Below, in pieces: positions 36,667 to 45,063 of a stretch of DNA of 64,000 nt. The stretch is taken from NCBI RefSeq assembly GCF_022662195.1, contig NZ_JAKMCS010000004.1, forward strand, positions 186,001-250,000, given 5' to 3'. A program made the position numbers and the translations under genes. The notes under the pieces were generated by a model that had not been told where the DNA came from, did no database searches, and worked only from the letters and a program-made list of their open reading frames with translations. Numbering within the stretch: the stretch's first letter is position 1; the number at the start of each line of letters is the position of its first letter. Origin of the DNA: Aestuariivivens insulae. Lineage in GTDB: Bacteria; Bacteroidota; Bacteroidia; Flavobacteriales; Flavobacteriaceae.

Positions 36667-37101
36667 ATGAACATTAAGATCATAAACAAATCCAGCCACG
36701 AGACACCAAATTACGAAACCATTGCATCGGCAGGTATGGATTTACGGGCTAATTTATCAGAACCAAGAACCTTAAAACCTTTAGAGCGCAGTATCGTAGG
36801 CACGGGCTTGTTTATAGAATTGCCTGTTGGTTACGAGGCTCAAGTACGTCCGCGCAGTGGTCTGGCAGCCAAAAAGGGGATTACCGTTTTAAACGCTCCA
36901 GGAACCATAGATGCCGACTACAGAGGTGAAATAGGAGTCATTTTAGTGAATTTATCCAATGAAGATTTTGCCATACAAAATGGCGAGCGTATCGCGCAAT
37001 TGGTAATAGCCAAACACGAGCGTGCCGAATGGATAGAGGTTGAAGAACTCTCTGATACCGATAGAGGTGCAGGTGGGTTTGGAAGTACAGGGGTGAAATA
37101 G
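36667..37101 (+). CDS. dut: dUTP diphosphatase
   Basis: Hydrolyses dUTP to dUMP and pyrophosphate. A 144-residue trimeric dUTPase with all five motifs: 'AGMDLRANL', '[12 protein letters not shown]', '[17 protein letters not shown]' with the catalytic Asp, 'GERIAQLVI' and the C-terminal '[11 protein letters not shown]'. It starts at ATG 1 nt after the flippase stop, so it is translated from the same message. Complete and of normal length. Confidence 0.96.
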   Translation: MNIKIINKSSHETPNYETIASAGMDLRANLSEPRTLKPLERSIVGTGLFIELPVGYEAQVRPRSGLAAKKGITVLNAPGTIDADYRGEIGVILVNLSNEDFAIQNGERIAQLVIAKHERAEWIEVEELSDTDRGAGGFGSTGVK

Positions 37102-37104
37102 TTT

Positions 37105-37118
37105 CCTGCGAAAGCAGG
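37105..37118. repeat. Left palindromic repeat flanking the GIY-YIG gene
   Basis: 'CCTGCGAAAGCAGG' begins 3 nt after the dut stop. Its reverse complement 'CCTGCTTTCGCAGG' occurs at 37565-37578 at the other end of the GIY-YIG gene, making an inverted pair about 460 bp apart. Confidence 0.65.
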
Positions 37119-37231
37119 AATCTCTTAATCGATTGAAATGTGTATAAGAATGGCTACGATATCACAAAGAAGAGCATTATAAACTGAAACCAGTTGTTTG
37201 TGGACGGCTGGGAGTTTTTTAGGTTACTAAT

Positions 37232-37639
37232 ATGGGATATTGGTATGTATACATCATGACAAACAAACCTAATGGAGTTTTGTATATTGGTGTAACGGAT
37301 AACATAGATGAACGAGTAAAAGAACACAAGTTAAAAATTTATCAAAAATCATTTACAGCAAAATACAATTGTGATAAGTTGGTTTATTTTGAAGCGTTTG
37401 AAAATGGAGATAAAGCTGTAAAAAGAGAGAAGCAGTTTAAAAAATGGAAAAGGGATTGGAAAATACAGCTTATAGAAGAGATGAATCCAAGTTGGATGGA
37501 TTTGAGCATGAATTGGAATTTAAATTTTAGAACATTAAGAAAGTCACGTTTAATTAAAAAGACCCCTGCTTTCGCAGGGAATGAATATGAAAATAATAGT
37601 CCCCATGGCTGGTCGAGGTTCTCGATTGCGCCCACATAG
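37232..37639 (+). CDS. GIY-YIG endonuclease domain protein
   Basis: Residues 3-85 are a compact GIY-YIG nuclease domain: 'YWYVYIMTNKPNGVLYIGVTDNIDERVKEH' with the two Tyr-Ile-Gly-type strands and catalytic Arg/His region, then 'AVKREKQFKKWKRDWKIQLIEEMNP'. The tail from about residue 100 reads through the palindrome at 37565-37578 and into the next gene, overlapping it by 53 nt in another frame; it is probably an unselected extension. Single-domain GIY-YIG genes are scattered through flavobacterial genomes, with unknown function. The flanking inverted palindromes suggest it spread as a small element. Confidence 0.82.
   Translation: MGYWYVYIMTNKPNGVLYIGVTDNIDERVKEHKLKIYQKSFTAKYNCDKLVYFEAFENGDKAVKREKQFKKWKRDWKIQLIEEMNPSWMDLSMNWNLNFRTLRKSRLIKKTPAFAGNEYENNSPHGWSRFSIAPT
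37565..37578. repeat. Right palindromic repeat flanking the GIY-YIG gene
   Basis: 'CCTGCTTTCGCAGG' is the reverse complement of the copy at 37105-37118. It ends 8 nt before the ATG of the nucleotidyltransferase gene and lies within the reading frame of the GIY-YIG tail. Confidence 0.65.
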
Positions 37640-38606
37640 TTTAACCGTACCAAAACCTTTAATTCCTGTAGCTGGTCAGCCTATCGTACACCGATTGGTG
37701 ACCGATATAGCCAAGGTTTTAAAACAACCAATCGAAGAAGTGGCCTTTGTTTTAGGCGATCCTGCTTGGTTTGGTGACGATGTTGTTTCCAGTTTAGAAG
37801 ATTTGGCCAAAAGTTTAGGTGCGAAAGCATCTATTTACCGTCAAGATAAACCCTTAGGAACCGGACATGCCATAATGTGTGCAAAACCGTCACTATCAGG
37901 ACCAGCGGTAATTGCCTATGCCGATACGCTAATTCGAGCAGATTTCGATCTGGATCCTACAGCAGATAGTGTGATCTGGACAAAACAAGTCGAAAACCCA
38001 GAGGCCTATGGCGTAGTGAAACTTAATGGTAATAACGAAATTATGGAGCTGGTAGAAAAGCCAAAAACCTTTGTAAGCAACCAAGCCGTTATAGGCATAT
38101 ATTATTTTAAGAATGTAGACGTCTTAAAAGATAAGCTACAGGAAGTTTTAGATGAAAACATAACCAATAGTGGCGAGTACCAAATTAATGACGGTATAAA
38201 GCGTATGATGGCCGATGGCTCTATATTTAAAACAGGTACTGTAGATGAGTGGATGGACTGTGGTAATAAAGCCATTACAGTAGAGACCAATGCTAAAATG
38301 CTAGGGTTTTTACAAGAAGACGGCGAAGAGCAATTGATAGACCCCACTGTGCAATTGGAAAATGCGAAAATTATAGAACCTTGTTTTATTGGTAAACATG
38401 TAAAGCTGATTAATACCACTATAGGTCCCAATGTATCGGTGGGGGAACATACGGTTATAGAAAATACCAACGTTAAAAATAGCTTAATCCAAAACCATAC
38501 AACCATTAAAAATGCTAATTTAGACAATGCTATGATTGGTAATCACGTTACCTATAATGGCGATTATGTTTCGGTTAGTATTGGTGATTATTCAGTTTTG
38601 GAATAA
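37587..38606 (+). CDS. Sugar-phosphate nucleotidyltransferase (GlmU/RmlA-like)
   Basis: A 339-residue cytoplasmic enzyme expected to make an NDP-sugar from a sugar-1-phosphate and NTP. The pyrophosphorylase signature 'VPMAGRGSRLRPHSLTVPKPLIPVAG' occupies the N-terminus. 'GTGHAIMCAK', 'YADTLIRADF', 'VEKPKTFVSNQAVIGIYYF' and 'NSGEYQINDGIKRM' follow. The last 80 residues show the hexapeptide-repeat pattern of a left-handed beta-helix ('IGPNVSVGEHTVIENTNVK'). The ATG at 37587 gives the usual start; an ATG two codons upstream is possible. Substrate identity is not readable. Confidence 0.88.
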   Translation: MKIIVPMAGRGSRLRPHSLTVPKPLIPVAGQPIVHRLVTDIAKVLKQPIEEVAFVLGDPAWFGDDVVSSLEDLAKSLGAKASIYRQDKPLGTGHAIMCAKPSLSGPAVIAYADTLIRADFDLDPTADSVIWTKQVENPEAYGVVKLNGNNEIMELVEKPKTFVSNQAVIGIYYFKNVDVLKDKLQEVLDENITNSGEYQINDGIKRMMADGSIFKTGTVDEWMDCGNKAITVETNAKMLGFLQEDGEEQLIDPTVQLENAKIIEPCFIGKHVKLINTTIGPNVSVGEHTVIENTNVKNSLIQNHTTIKNANLDNAMIGNHVTYNGDYVSVSIGDYSVLE

Positions 38607-38700
38607 ATTCCTGTGCAAGCCGGAATACCATTAATTTTAGTTTGGAATACTATTTGAAAACAATTTGTCATATCGAACGGAGTGAGATATCACATAATTA

Positions 38701-40062
38701 ATGAAACAGAACACATACATACTTGTTTTATTTTTCGGAATATTTATTATTTCCCAAGGGATTTGTGCCCAAGTCGATTTTAACAAAACACCCAATGACG
38801 ACTTAGGCAATGTAGAAGACCAATTTCAGGAATACTTTTATGAAGCCTTGAAGCAAAAGGGTATAGAAAATTACGACCGGTCGGTTGAAGCCCTTTTAAA
38901 ATGCATTGAACTAAACGACGAACCAGCCGTTTTATATTTCGAACTGGGAAAAAACTATAACAAGCTTAAAAATTTTGGAGCAGCAGAAGATGCTCTAAAA
39001 AAAGCGGTTAGCAAGGCACCAGAAAACGAATGGTTCTTAGACGAGCTCTATGGGTTTTATGCCGCTCAAAACGATTATAGCAAGGCCATAAAAACGATCA
39101 AGCAATTGGTTAAATACCATCCCGATTACAAAGAGGATTTAGCGGCTCTTTACGTAAGGACAAAAAAATATGATGATGCATTGGAACTTTTAGATGAATT
39201 GGATAAAACCCTAGGCATCTCAGTAAGTCGGGATGTATTGAGAAACAAAGTGTATAAAGCGACAGGACGTAAAAAAGACCAAATTAAGAATTTGGAGCAA
39301 CGTGTTGATGATAACCCTAACAAAGAATCTAACTACTTGGCCTTAATTTTTCGTTACAGTGAAAACAACCAAAAAGACAAGGCGTTTGAAGCGGCAAAAG
39401 AGCTATTGAAAATTAATCCGAACTCCCAATTGGTCCATTTGGCGCTATATAAGTTTTATTTAGATGATAATAATACCGAACAAGCAATAGAGTCCATGAA
39501 GGTGGTGCTAAAAAGTACACAGGTAAAACCCGATGCCAAACTAAAAGTACTTTCAGATTTTGTAAAGTTTGTTGAAAAACATCCAGAATATGAAGCCGAT
39601 TTAGTTGAAGCAACCACCTTGGCCGAAAATCATAGCGATAGAAAGACATTAGAAGAACTGGGGCAATATTATTTGGCTAAGGGCAACAAACAGAAAGCAC
39701 TAAGTTATTTTGAATCGGTGTTACGGTTAGATAACAATAACTTTAATGTCTTAAAAAATGTATTGTTATTGAAATTAGATTTAAATCAGTTTGAACAAGC
39801 ACAGGAGCAAAGTGCCGAGGCGCTTTTAAAGTACCCGTCACAGCCTTTATTTTATTTAATTAATGGCGTAGCTTTAAATGCATTAAGCCAGCCGGAAAAA
39901 GCCTCTGGGGTTTTGGAAGAAGGTTTAGACTATATTATAGACGATACAAAAATGGAAATCGATTTTTATACCCAACTGAGTAAAGCCTATAGCACACTAA
40001 ACAATTTAGCCAAAGCAAAAACGTTTAGTGATAAGGCAAAGCAATTACAAAACCCTAATTAA
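38701..40062 (+). CDS. Tetratricopeptide-repeat periplasmic protein
   Basis: A 453-residue protein with a signal peptide (residues 1-24, cleavage after 'GICA') followed by TPR units over nearly the whole length, for example 'AVLYFELGKNYNKLKNFGAAEDALKKAV' near residues 80-107 and 'LGQYYLAKGNKQKALSYFESVL' near 320. TPR arrays bind other proteins. It is the first gene of an apparent operon with the DUF4292 lipoprotein and EnvC-like protein, which points to envelope assembly or division. Confidence 0.82.
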   Translation: MKQNTYILVLFFGIFIISQGICAQVDFNKTPNDDLGNVEDQFQEYFYEALKQKGIENYDRSVEALLKCIELNDEPAVLYFELGKNYNKLKNFGAAEDALKKAVSKAPENEWFLDELYGFYAAQNDYSKAIKTIKQLVKYHPDYKEDLAALYVRTKKYDDALELLDELDKTLGISVSRDVLRNKVYKATGRKKDQIKNLEQRVDDNPNKESNYLALIFRYSENNQKDKAFEAAKELLKINPNSQLVHLALYKFYLDDNNTEQAIESMKVVLKSTQVKPDAKLKVLSDFVKFVEKHPEYEADLVEATTLAENHSDRKTLEELGQYYLAKGNKQKALSYFESVLRLDNNNFNVLKNVLLLKLDLNQFEQAQEQSAEALLKYPSQPLFYLINGVALNALSQPEKASGVLEEGLDYIIDDTKMEIDFYTQLSKAYSTLNNLAKAKTFSDKAKQLQNPN

Positions 40063-40072
40063 AATAGCATTC

Positions 40073-40843
40073 TTGAAAACGCATTATTATACTATACTTT
40101 TACTCCTGTCCTTAATGGCGTTAAATTGTAAATCGTCTAAAAGTTTAGGTACAGGAGAAGCGAATTACAATTTATCTGCAAAGCAAGTTATAAGGGAGAA
40201 TATTAAGCGAACACCAGAATTTAAAACCTTGGCTTCCCGAGTTAAAATAAACATTGTTGATGGTAAAACCTCTAAAGGCTATACCGTTAATTTGCGCATG
40301 GAAAAAGACAAGAAAATTTTATTGACTTCCTCGCCAATTTCTTTGGTTAAAGCCTTAATTACGCCAGATAAGGTGAGTTTTTACAATAAGTTGGACAACA
40401 CATATTTTGATGGTGATTATACGTATTTAAGTAAATTGTTGGGCACAGAACTGGATTTTCAAAAGGTTCAAAACTTGTTGTTGGGTGAAGCATTATACAA
40501 TTTAAAAGACGATTCGTACAAGACGTTTATTCACGAGAAAAAGTATGCCTTACAGCCCAAGCGGCAATCGGAATTATTAGAGATTTTTTATTTATTAAGC
40601 CCATCGCATTTTAAAATTGAGTCACAGCAAATATCACAGTCCAGCTTGCTAAGGCACTTACAAATAGACTATCTACAATATCAGGAAGTAGCTAAGCAAT
40701 CGCTTCCCGAGCGTATAAAGGTTTTTGCTGTTGAAGCAAACGAAGAGCTAATGGTCGAAATGGAATTTAAAGGTGTGTCACTAAATGAAAATTTAAGGTT
40801 TCCGTTTAAAATTCCATCAGGATATGATGAAATACAATTGTAA
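40073..40843 (+). CDS. DUF4292 family lipoprotein
   Basis: A 256-residue protein starting at TTG 40073, 11 nt after the TPR gene. The signal sequence ends 'LLLSLMALNCKSS', with a probable lipid-modified Cys near residue 19. The mature part ('SRVKINIVDGKTSKGYTVNLRMEKDKKILLTSS', then 'PISLVKALITPDKVSFYNKLDNTYFDGDY') has the beta-strand pattern of DUF4292, which resembles LolB/LolA-like folds. Its TAA stop overlaps the next ATG by one base. A role in lipoprotein or lipid handling is suggested by the fold resemblance only. Confidence 0.78.
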   Translation: MKTHYYTILLLLSLMALNCKSSKSLGTGEANYNLSAKQVIRENIKRTPEFKTLASRVKINIVDGKTSKGYTVNLRMEKDKKILLTSSPISLVKALITPDKVSFYNKLDNTYFDGDYTYLSKLLGTELDFQKVQNLLLGEALYNLKDDSYKTFIHEKKYALQPKRQSELLEIFYLLSPSHFKIESQQISQSSLLRHLQIDYLQYQEVAKQSLPERIKVFAVEANEELMVEMEFKGVSLNENLRFPFKIPSGYDEIQL

Positions 40844-42066
40844 TGACTAAAAATAATCACATATTTAGGATTGTATTATTTGTTTCGTTATTGCTAACAA
40901 CCTTTGCTTTTTCACAAAACAGGAAGCAAGAGCTGGAAACCCGAAGGCAAGAACTACGCAGGGAAATTCAAAAAATAAATAAATTACAGGCCGAAAATAA
41001 AACGAAGGCCAAATCGGAATTATCACTTATAGAAGATTTCAATTATAAAATAAGTGTGCTTAACAACCTAATTAAGGTCACCAATCAGCAGGCCAATTAC
41101 CTGTCCCGAGAAATTAATTCCAATCAAAAGAAAATATCATCGCTTCGGGAAGAATTAAAGCAATTAAAAGAGGATTACGCTGCCATGATAGTGAAATCCT
41201 ATAAAAGTAAAAACAAGCAAAGTAGGATAATGTTTTTGTTGTCTTCAAACAATTTTAAGCAAGCCTATAAGCGCATACAATACATTAAGCAATACGCCAG
41301 CCACCAAAAGCAACAAGGTGAAACAATTAAGGAGAAGACCCAAGAATTGCAAGAGATAAATCAAGATTTATTAAAGCAAAGGGCAGCAAAAGAAAAGCTT
41401 ATTGCCGACAATAGGGCTACCCAAAAATCATTGGAGGCTACAAGGCAGAAGCATACGGCCTTAATGCGGACCATTAAGAAAAATATTAAAAGGTATACTG
41501 CACAAATAAATGCGAAACAAAAAGAAGCGGCCCGTATAGACCGTGAGATTGATAAATTAATTAAAGCTGCTATAGCACGTTCCAATAAGCGGGCGGGTAA
41601 ATCGACATCATCAACTAGTTTTGCCTTAACCCCTGAAGAAAAAATATTGGCTTCAAACTTCCTTGCTAATAAAGGCAAATTGCCTTGGCCTGTAGAAAGT
41701 GGTATTGTAAAAGTGCGTTACGGTAAGCAACCCCACCCCATTAATAAAACACTTACCCTTAATAGCAATGGTGTACGTATTGCAACTTCAAAAGGAACGA
41801 AAGTACGGGCGGTATTTAATGGCGAAGTTATTGGTGTTATAAGAATTAAAAATGCCAATCCGTTTGTTATGATTAGGCACGGAAACTATATTACAACTTA
41901 TAAAAACCTATCTAAAGTTTATGTAAAAGACGGTGATAAGGTTTCTACAAAACAAGTAATAGGGGAAGTGTCCACCAATAAGTTTAATGGAGAAACCTTA
42001 TTGTGGTTTTCGGTATTAAAAGAAAGCAGACCACAAGACCCATCGACATGGGTTTATAAGATGTGA
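40843..42066 (+). CDS. EnvC-like murein hydrolase activator (degenerate M23/LytM domain)
   Basis: A 407-residue periplasmic protein. Signal peptide 1-24, then a long coiled coil (residues about 25-260), then a LytM domain from about 280 ('LPWPVESGIVKVRYGK' to the end). The zinc ligands of active M23 peptidases are missing: the His-x-His site reads 'GETLLWFSV', and the 'Y-x-H-L' site reads 'YKNLSKV'. That is the condition of EnvC/NlpD activators, which switch on amidases at the division site instead of cutting peptidoglycan. It overlaps the DUF4292 stop by 1 nt. Confidence 0.87.
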   Translation: MTKNNHIFRIVLFVSLLLTTFAFSQNRKQELETRRQELRREIQKINKLQAENKTKAKSELSLIEDFNYKISVLNNLIKVTNQQANYLSREINSNQKKISSLREELKQLKEDYAAMIVKSYKSKNKQSRIMFLLSSNNFKQAYKRIQYIKQYASHQKQQGETIKEKTQELQEINQDLLKQRAAKEKLIADNRATQKSLEATRQKHTALMRTIKKNIKRYTAQINAKQKEAARIDREIDKLIKAAIARSNKRAGKSTSSTSFALTPEEKILASNFLANKGKLPWPVESGIVKVRYGKQPHPINKTLTLNSNGVRIATSKGTKVRAVFNGEVIGVIRIKNANPFVMIRHGNYITTYKNLSKVYVKDGDKVSTKQVIGEVSTNKFNGETLLWFSVLKESRPQDPSTWVYKM

Positions 42067-42115
42067 TGCCTAATGACACCATGTTGAACTTATTTCAACA
42101 TCTAAAAAAAGAACA

Positions 42116-42625
42116 TCACTCAAAAAGTGCCTTTAATTCGGTAGCGTCATTGGGCTTTATTTTACCAGCCAATAAAAGACTTAGTTGTTTACGGCGCAGG
42201 GCAGCAGCATAGCGCTCTTTTTCCAGTGCTGTTTCTGGTTTAACTTCTGGTACAGAAACAGGGCGTCCTGTATCATCAACTGCTACAAAAGTGTAAATAG
42301 CTTCATTGGCTATAGTACGTTCACCCGATTCGCGATCTTCAATCCAAACATCAATAAATACTTCCATAGAGGTTTTAAAAGCACGGGATACCTTGGCTTC
42401 AACCGTAACAACACTTCCTAATGGTACGGCTTTGCTAAAAGCCACATGGTTTACAGAGGCCGTTACTACTATGCGCCTACTATGGCGACGGGCAGCAATA
42501 CTGGCAGCACGGTCCATACGTGCTAATAGTTCGCCTCCAAATAGGTTGTTTAACGGATTAGTTTCTCCAGGCAAAACCATATCGGTAAGTATGGTTTTCG
42601 ATTGTTCGGGCGTTTTTGCTTGCAT
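42116..42625 (-). CDS. Acyl-CoA thioesterase (hotdog fold, YciA-like)
   Basis: A 169-residue hotdog-domain thioesterase. 'VLPGETNPLNNLFGGELLARMDRAASIAARRHS' carries the catalytic Asp, and 'VTASVNHVAFSKAVPLGSVVTVEAKV' with 'SMEVFIDVWIE' form the central strands. It hydrolyses fatty acyl-CoA esters in the cytoplasm; chain-length preference is unknown. Single gene, convergent with envC and divergent from the peptide-export locus. A TACCTTTG box on the minus strand (42655-42648) could be its promoter. Confidence 0.9.
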   Translation of the reverse strand: MQAKTPEQSKTILTDMVLPGETNPLNNLFGGELLARMDRAASIAARRHSRRIVVTASVNHVAFSKAVPLGSVVTVEAKVSRAFKTSMEVFIDVWIEDRESGERTIANEAIYTFVAVDDTGRPVSVPEVKPETALEKERYAAALRRKQLSLLLAGKIKPNDATELKALFE

Positions 42626-42864
42626 TATCGTTGTTATTTTGATGCTGCAAAGGTAAATGTATTTTTATAGTTAGAATAATATATAATAACCAAAATTCCA
42701 TTGGAGAATTTATGGCTTTACTTTAGTTAAACTTAAAAAAGAAAGAAATATTTATACATTTTGACAGAAAATTAATATATAAAAAAATTTTTTATTGTTA
42801 TATTTGAAGGAGAAATACTTCAATGTATTTTTTTTAAAGGAAATTGACCATTAGCCCCAAATTA

Positions 42865-44031
42865 ATGAAACAAATTTTCCCAAAGAGCATTATAGACAGT
42901 ACCGTAGAGGTGCATAGATTTAAACATAGCACGAAGAGCCAAGTAATATATAGTATTATTTTGGCGGCCCTAATCATTGCTATAGCTTTATTACCTTTTA
43001 TAAAAGTAGATATTTATTCTTCGGCAAGAGGAATTATAAAACCTGGAAAGGAGCGTCTATCCATTACTTCATTGAACTCTGGAAGAGTGCTTAAGGTTAA
43101 TCTAAAAAATAATGCTTTGGTACATAAAGGGGATACCCTACTGGTTTTGGATAACACTATTGTTGATGAAAAATTAGAACTATCTAAACAACAAATAAAA
43201 GAGTTGCATTTATTTATTGAGGACTTGTTCTATCTATTGAAAAGTAAACGTATTAATGTTTCAAATTTTAAATCGAATAAATACAAACAAGAATACTTAT
43301 TGCACCAGCAAAATCTAATGGAGTTACAGATACGCTTTAAAAAGCTGGAGCAAGATTTTAAAAGAAGCGAGCAATTATTTAATAAAGGCGTTATAGCTAA
43401 GCTAGAGTTTGAAAATACAACATTAGACTACAATCTGGCAAAAAGTAACTTAAACCAATTACACCAAAAGCGCCATAGTGCATGGCAAACCAATCTTACA
43501 GAATATAAAAACCGCTTGCTTGAATTGGAAAGTAATAAAAACCAATTAGAGCAAAATAAGTCACAGTTAGTAATCACCGCCCCTATAAGCGGTATTTTAA
43601 TAAATACACCAAGCTTAGAGGTAGGGAGTTATATTAATGTAGGACATTTTATTTCTGAAATATCGCCAAATACAGCTCTATTGGCAGAGTGCTACATAGC
43701 TCCAAAAGATATAGGATTGTTAAAGCTTAATAACCCTGTGAATTTTCAAATAGATGCTTATAATTATAACCAATGGGGATTGGCAACAGGACAAATTATT
43801 GAGATAGGACAAGATGTAGAGTTTGTAGAAAACACGCCCACATTTAAAGTTAGGTGCCGTATTAATGAAAAAGAACTTAAGCTTAAAAATGGGTTCAATG
43901 GTAAATTAAAGAAGGGAATGACCTTTAATGCTCAATTTAAGCTAATAGAACGTTCCCTTTTTGATTTGTTATACGATAAGGTAGACGATTGGGTTAATCC
44001 CAGCCAAAAAGAGATTGTAAATAAAGATTAA
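42865..44031 (+). CDS. HlyD family membrane-fusion protein of the peptide export locus
   Basis: A 388-residue periplasmic adaptor. One N-terminal membrane helix ('VIYSIILAALIIAIALLPFI', residues about 27-47), then half a lipoyl domain ('SGRVLKVNLKNNALVHKGDTLLVLD'), a coiled-coil hairpin from about 90 to 210, the second half lipoyl ('VITAPISGILINTPSLEVGSYI'), and beta-barrel strands. It would connect the C39-ABC transporter at 48405 to an outer-membrane channel. ATG at 42865 gives the usual 'MKQIFPK' start; an in-frame TTG at 42844 is possible. First gene of the locus; 217 nt of AT-rich, gene-free sequence precedes it, including a 'TATATTTG' box at 42799. Confidence 0.88.
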   Translation: MKQIFPKSIIDSTVEVHRFKHSTKSQVIYSIILAALIIAIALLPFIKVDIYSSARGIIKPGKERLSITSLNSGRVLKVNLKNNALVHKGDTLLVLDNTIVDEKLELSKQQIKELHLFIEDLFYLLKSKRINVSNFKSNKYKQEYLLHQQNLMELQIRFKKLEQDFKRSEQLFNKGVIAKLEFENTTLDYNLAKSNLNQLHQKRHSAWQTNLTEYKNRLLELESNKNQLEQNKSQLVITAPISGILINTPSLEVGSYINVGHFISEISPNTALLAECYIAPKDIGLLKLNNPVNFQIDAYNYNQWGLATGQIIEIGQDVEFVENTPTFKVRCRINEKELKLKNGFNGKLKKGMTFNAQFKLIERSLFDLLYDKVDDWVNPSQKEIVNKD

Positions 44032-44052
44032 AACCCCTCAAATTTAGAATGT

Positions 44053-44388
44053 ATGAAGAGCCTAAAAACATTAGAACGCCTACAACAACTGCACCAGCGT
44101 ATCGCACAGGAAAACACAGGAACACCAAAAGAATTTGCCAACTACATGAATATTAGTGAGCGGTCGCTTTATAAGCTTATAGAGCAGTTAAAAGACCTTT
44201 CGGCGCCTATTTGCTATAACCGTACCAATAATACCTATTATTATTGTGACGATTTTGAGTTACAAATAAGCATATCGGTAACAGCTCTGAGCAACAACGA
44301 AGTCATAGAGGTTTTTGGTGGCAGTTATTTTTTAAAGAAAAATACCTTACTGCAAGGTTTGTGCAGTGGGCGCATTTATATTAGCTAA
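44053..44388 (+). CDS. HTH-domain protein of the peptide export locus
   Basis: A 111-residue protein with a helix-turn-helix around residues 22-50 ('GTPKEFANYMNISERSLYKLIEQLKDL'), then 'ICYNRTNNTYYYCDDFEL' as a small wing. Proteins of this form are found beside double-glycine peptide genes in flavobacteria and are presumed regulators. It is 21 nt after hlyD. The last 42 nt lie within an 83-bp block repeated exactly at 47129-47211, so the gene's 3' end was copied when the locus expanded. Confidence 0.75.
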   Translation: MKSLKTLERLQQLHQRIAQENTGTPKEFANYMNISERSLYKLIEQLKDLSAPICYNRTNNTYYYCDDFELQISISVTALSNNEVIEVFGGSYFLKKNTLLQGLCSGRIYIS

Positions 44389-44429
44389 ATCAAGACAAGA
44401 TACTGGACGCAGTAAGGTTAGACGTAACC
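44347..44429. repeat. 83-bp direct repeat, copy 1
   Basis: Begins 'TTACTGCAAGGTTTGTGCAG' and ends 'GGTTAGACGTAACC'. I compared it base by base with 47129-47211 and found no difference. It spans the end of the HTH gene and the leader before the first GG peptide. Copies are 2782 bp apart. Confidence 0.95.
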
Positions 44430-44473
44430 AATGTTTTTGGTAAAGAATAATGTTTAATTTAAAATTTAAAAAC

Positions 44474-44623
44474 ATGAAAGATTTAGAAAATTATGGTGTT
44501 CTGGAAATGAATGCTAGAGAGATTAAGGAAACTGAAGGAGGGATAATTCCTTTGTTAATTCTTGCTGTTGATGTATTTGCCGTGTCTTTTTTTGCAGGAG
44601 CATATTATGAATTGCGGCAATAA
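44474..44623 (+). CDS. Double-glycine leader peptide 1 (bacteriocin-like)
   Basis: A 49-codon gene too short for standard calling. The leader 'MKDLENYGVLEMNAREIKET' ends in Gly22-Gly23, the cut site for C39 peptidases. The core of 26 residues is hydrophobic ('PLLILAVDVFAVSFFAGAYY'), as in membrane-active class II bacteriocins. The first 12 leader residues match the peptide at 47338 except for two changes. It lies downstream of the HTH gene and the first 83-bp repeat. Whether the core is toxic, a signal, or something else is not readable. Confidence 0.78.
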   Translation: MKDLENYGVLEMNAREIKETEGGIIPLLILAVDVFAVSFFAGAYYELRQ

Positions 44624-44663
44624 TAAGTTATGAACGAACAAATAGATTAAAATCAAATTTATT

Positions 44664-44822
44664 ATGAAAAACTTTAAAAATAACTTAGAGGTACTGTCTG
44701 AAGAAGAATTAGTAAATATAACTGGAGGTTATATAAGAGATCGTATACTATTTTTATTTAATGTTGCAAAGGATGGCTGGGATGCTGGGCGAGCTTTTGT
44801 AAGATGGGCAAACTCACTCTAA
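44664..44822 (+). CDS. Double-glycine leader peptide 2 (bacteriocin-like)
   Basis: A 52-residue product with a canonical class II leader: 'LEVLSEEELVNITGG' matches the LSxxELxxIxGG consensus, with Gly21-Gly22. The core of 30 residues ('YIRDRILFLF', then 'WDAGRAFVRWANSL') is amphipathic and cationic, with two Trp. The leader is of a different type from peptides 1 and 3. It ends just before a strong terminator at 44841, so peptides 1 and 2 probably share a transcript. Confidence 0.78.
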   Translation: MKNFKNNLEVLSEEELVNITGGYIRDRILFLFNVAKDGWDAGRAFVRWANSL

Positions 44823-44840
44823 AGCTTTTAATTTTATAAA

Positions 44841-44871
44841 TGAGGCTAATCTGCTCTTTAGCCTCATTTTT
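44841..44871 (+). terminator. Intrinsic terminator after the first peptide pair
   Basis: 'TGAGGCTAA' (44841-44849) pairs with 'TTAGCCTCA' (44858-44866), followed by TTTTT. It separates the peptide genes from the small genes at 44909 and 45064, which may allow many more transcripts of the peptides than of the rest. Confidence 0.78.
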
Positions 44872-44908
44872 ATATCTTTATAACAAAATTCATATCATTT
44901 CAGACAAG

Positions 44909-45013
44909 ATGAAAACAATAAATAATAATAAAAAAATCGTATTCTTTATAATTACTTTTTTAATTATTATTGGACTTATTTCAGGAATTCTATTTGTTAG
45001 ATTATTTAATTAA
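44909..45013 (+). CDS. Small single-helix membrane protein
   Basis: A 34-residue open frame starting with ATG: seven polar/basic residues ('MKTINNNKK'), then one hydrophobic helix ('IVFFIITFLIIIGLISGILF'). It has no GG leader. In peptide export loci such short membrane proteins are often immunity proteins or accessory factors, but this is inference from size and place. It could also be a chance ORF in AT-rich DNA. Confidence 0.45.
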   Translation: MKTINNNKKIVFFIITFLIIIGLISGILFVRLFN

Positions 45014-45063
45014 ATTATTATTTTAGGAATTAATAAAATAAAGGATGCCTTTTCGATAAGAAC

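Noticed and set aside
38102-38527. 141-residue minus-strand open frame inside the nucleotidyltransferase gene
   Set aside because: Shadow of the hexapeptide-repeat coding region; no independent start signal or motif.
40843-42066. Active M23 zinc peptidase
   Set aside because: The zinc-binding His/Asp residues are replaced, so it is called an EnvC-like activator.
42306-42656. 116-residue plus-strand frame opposite the thioesterase gene
   Set aside because: Antisense to a clear hotdog thioesterase; shadow frame.
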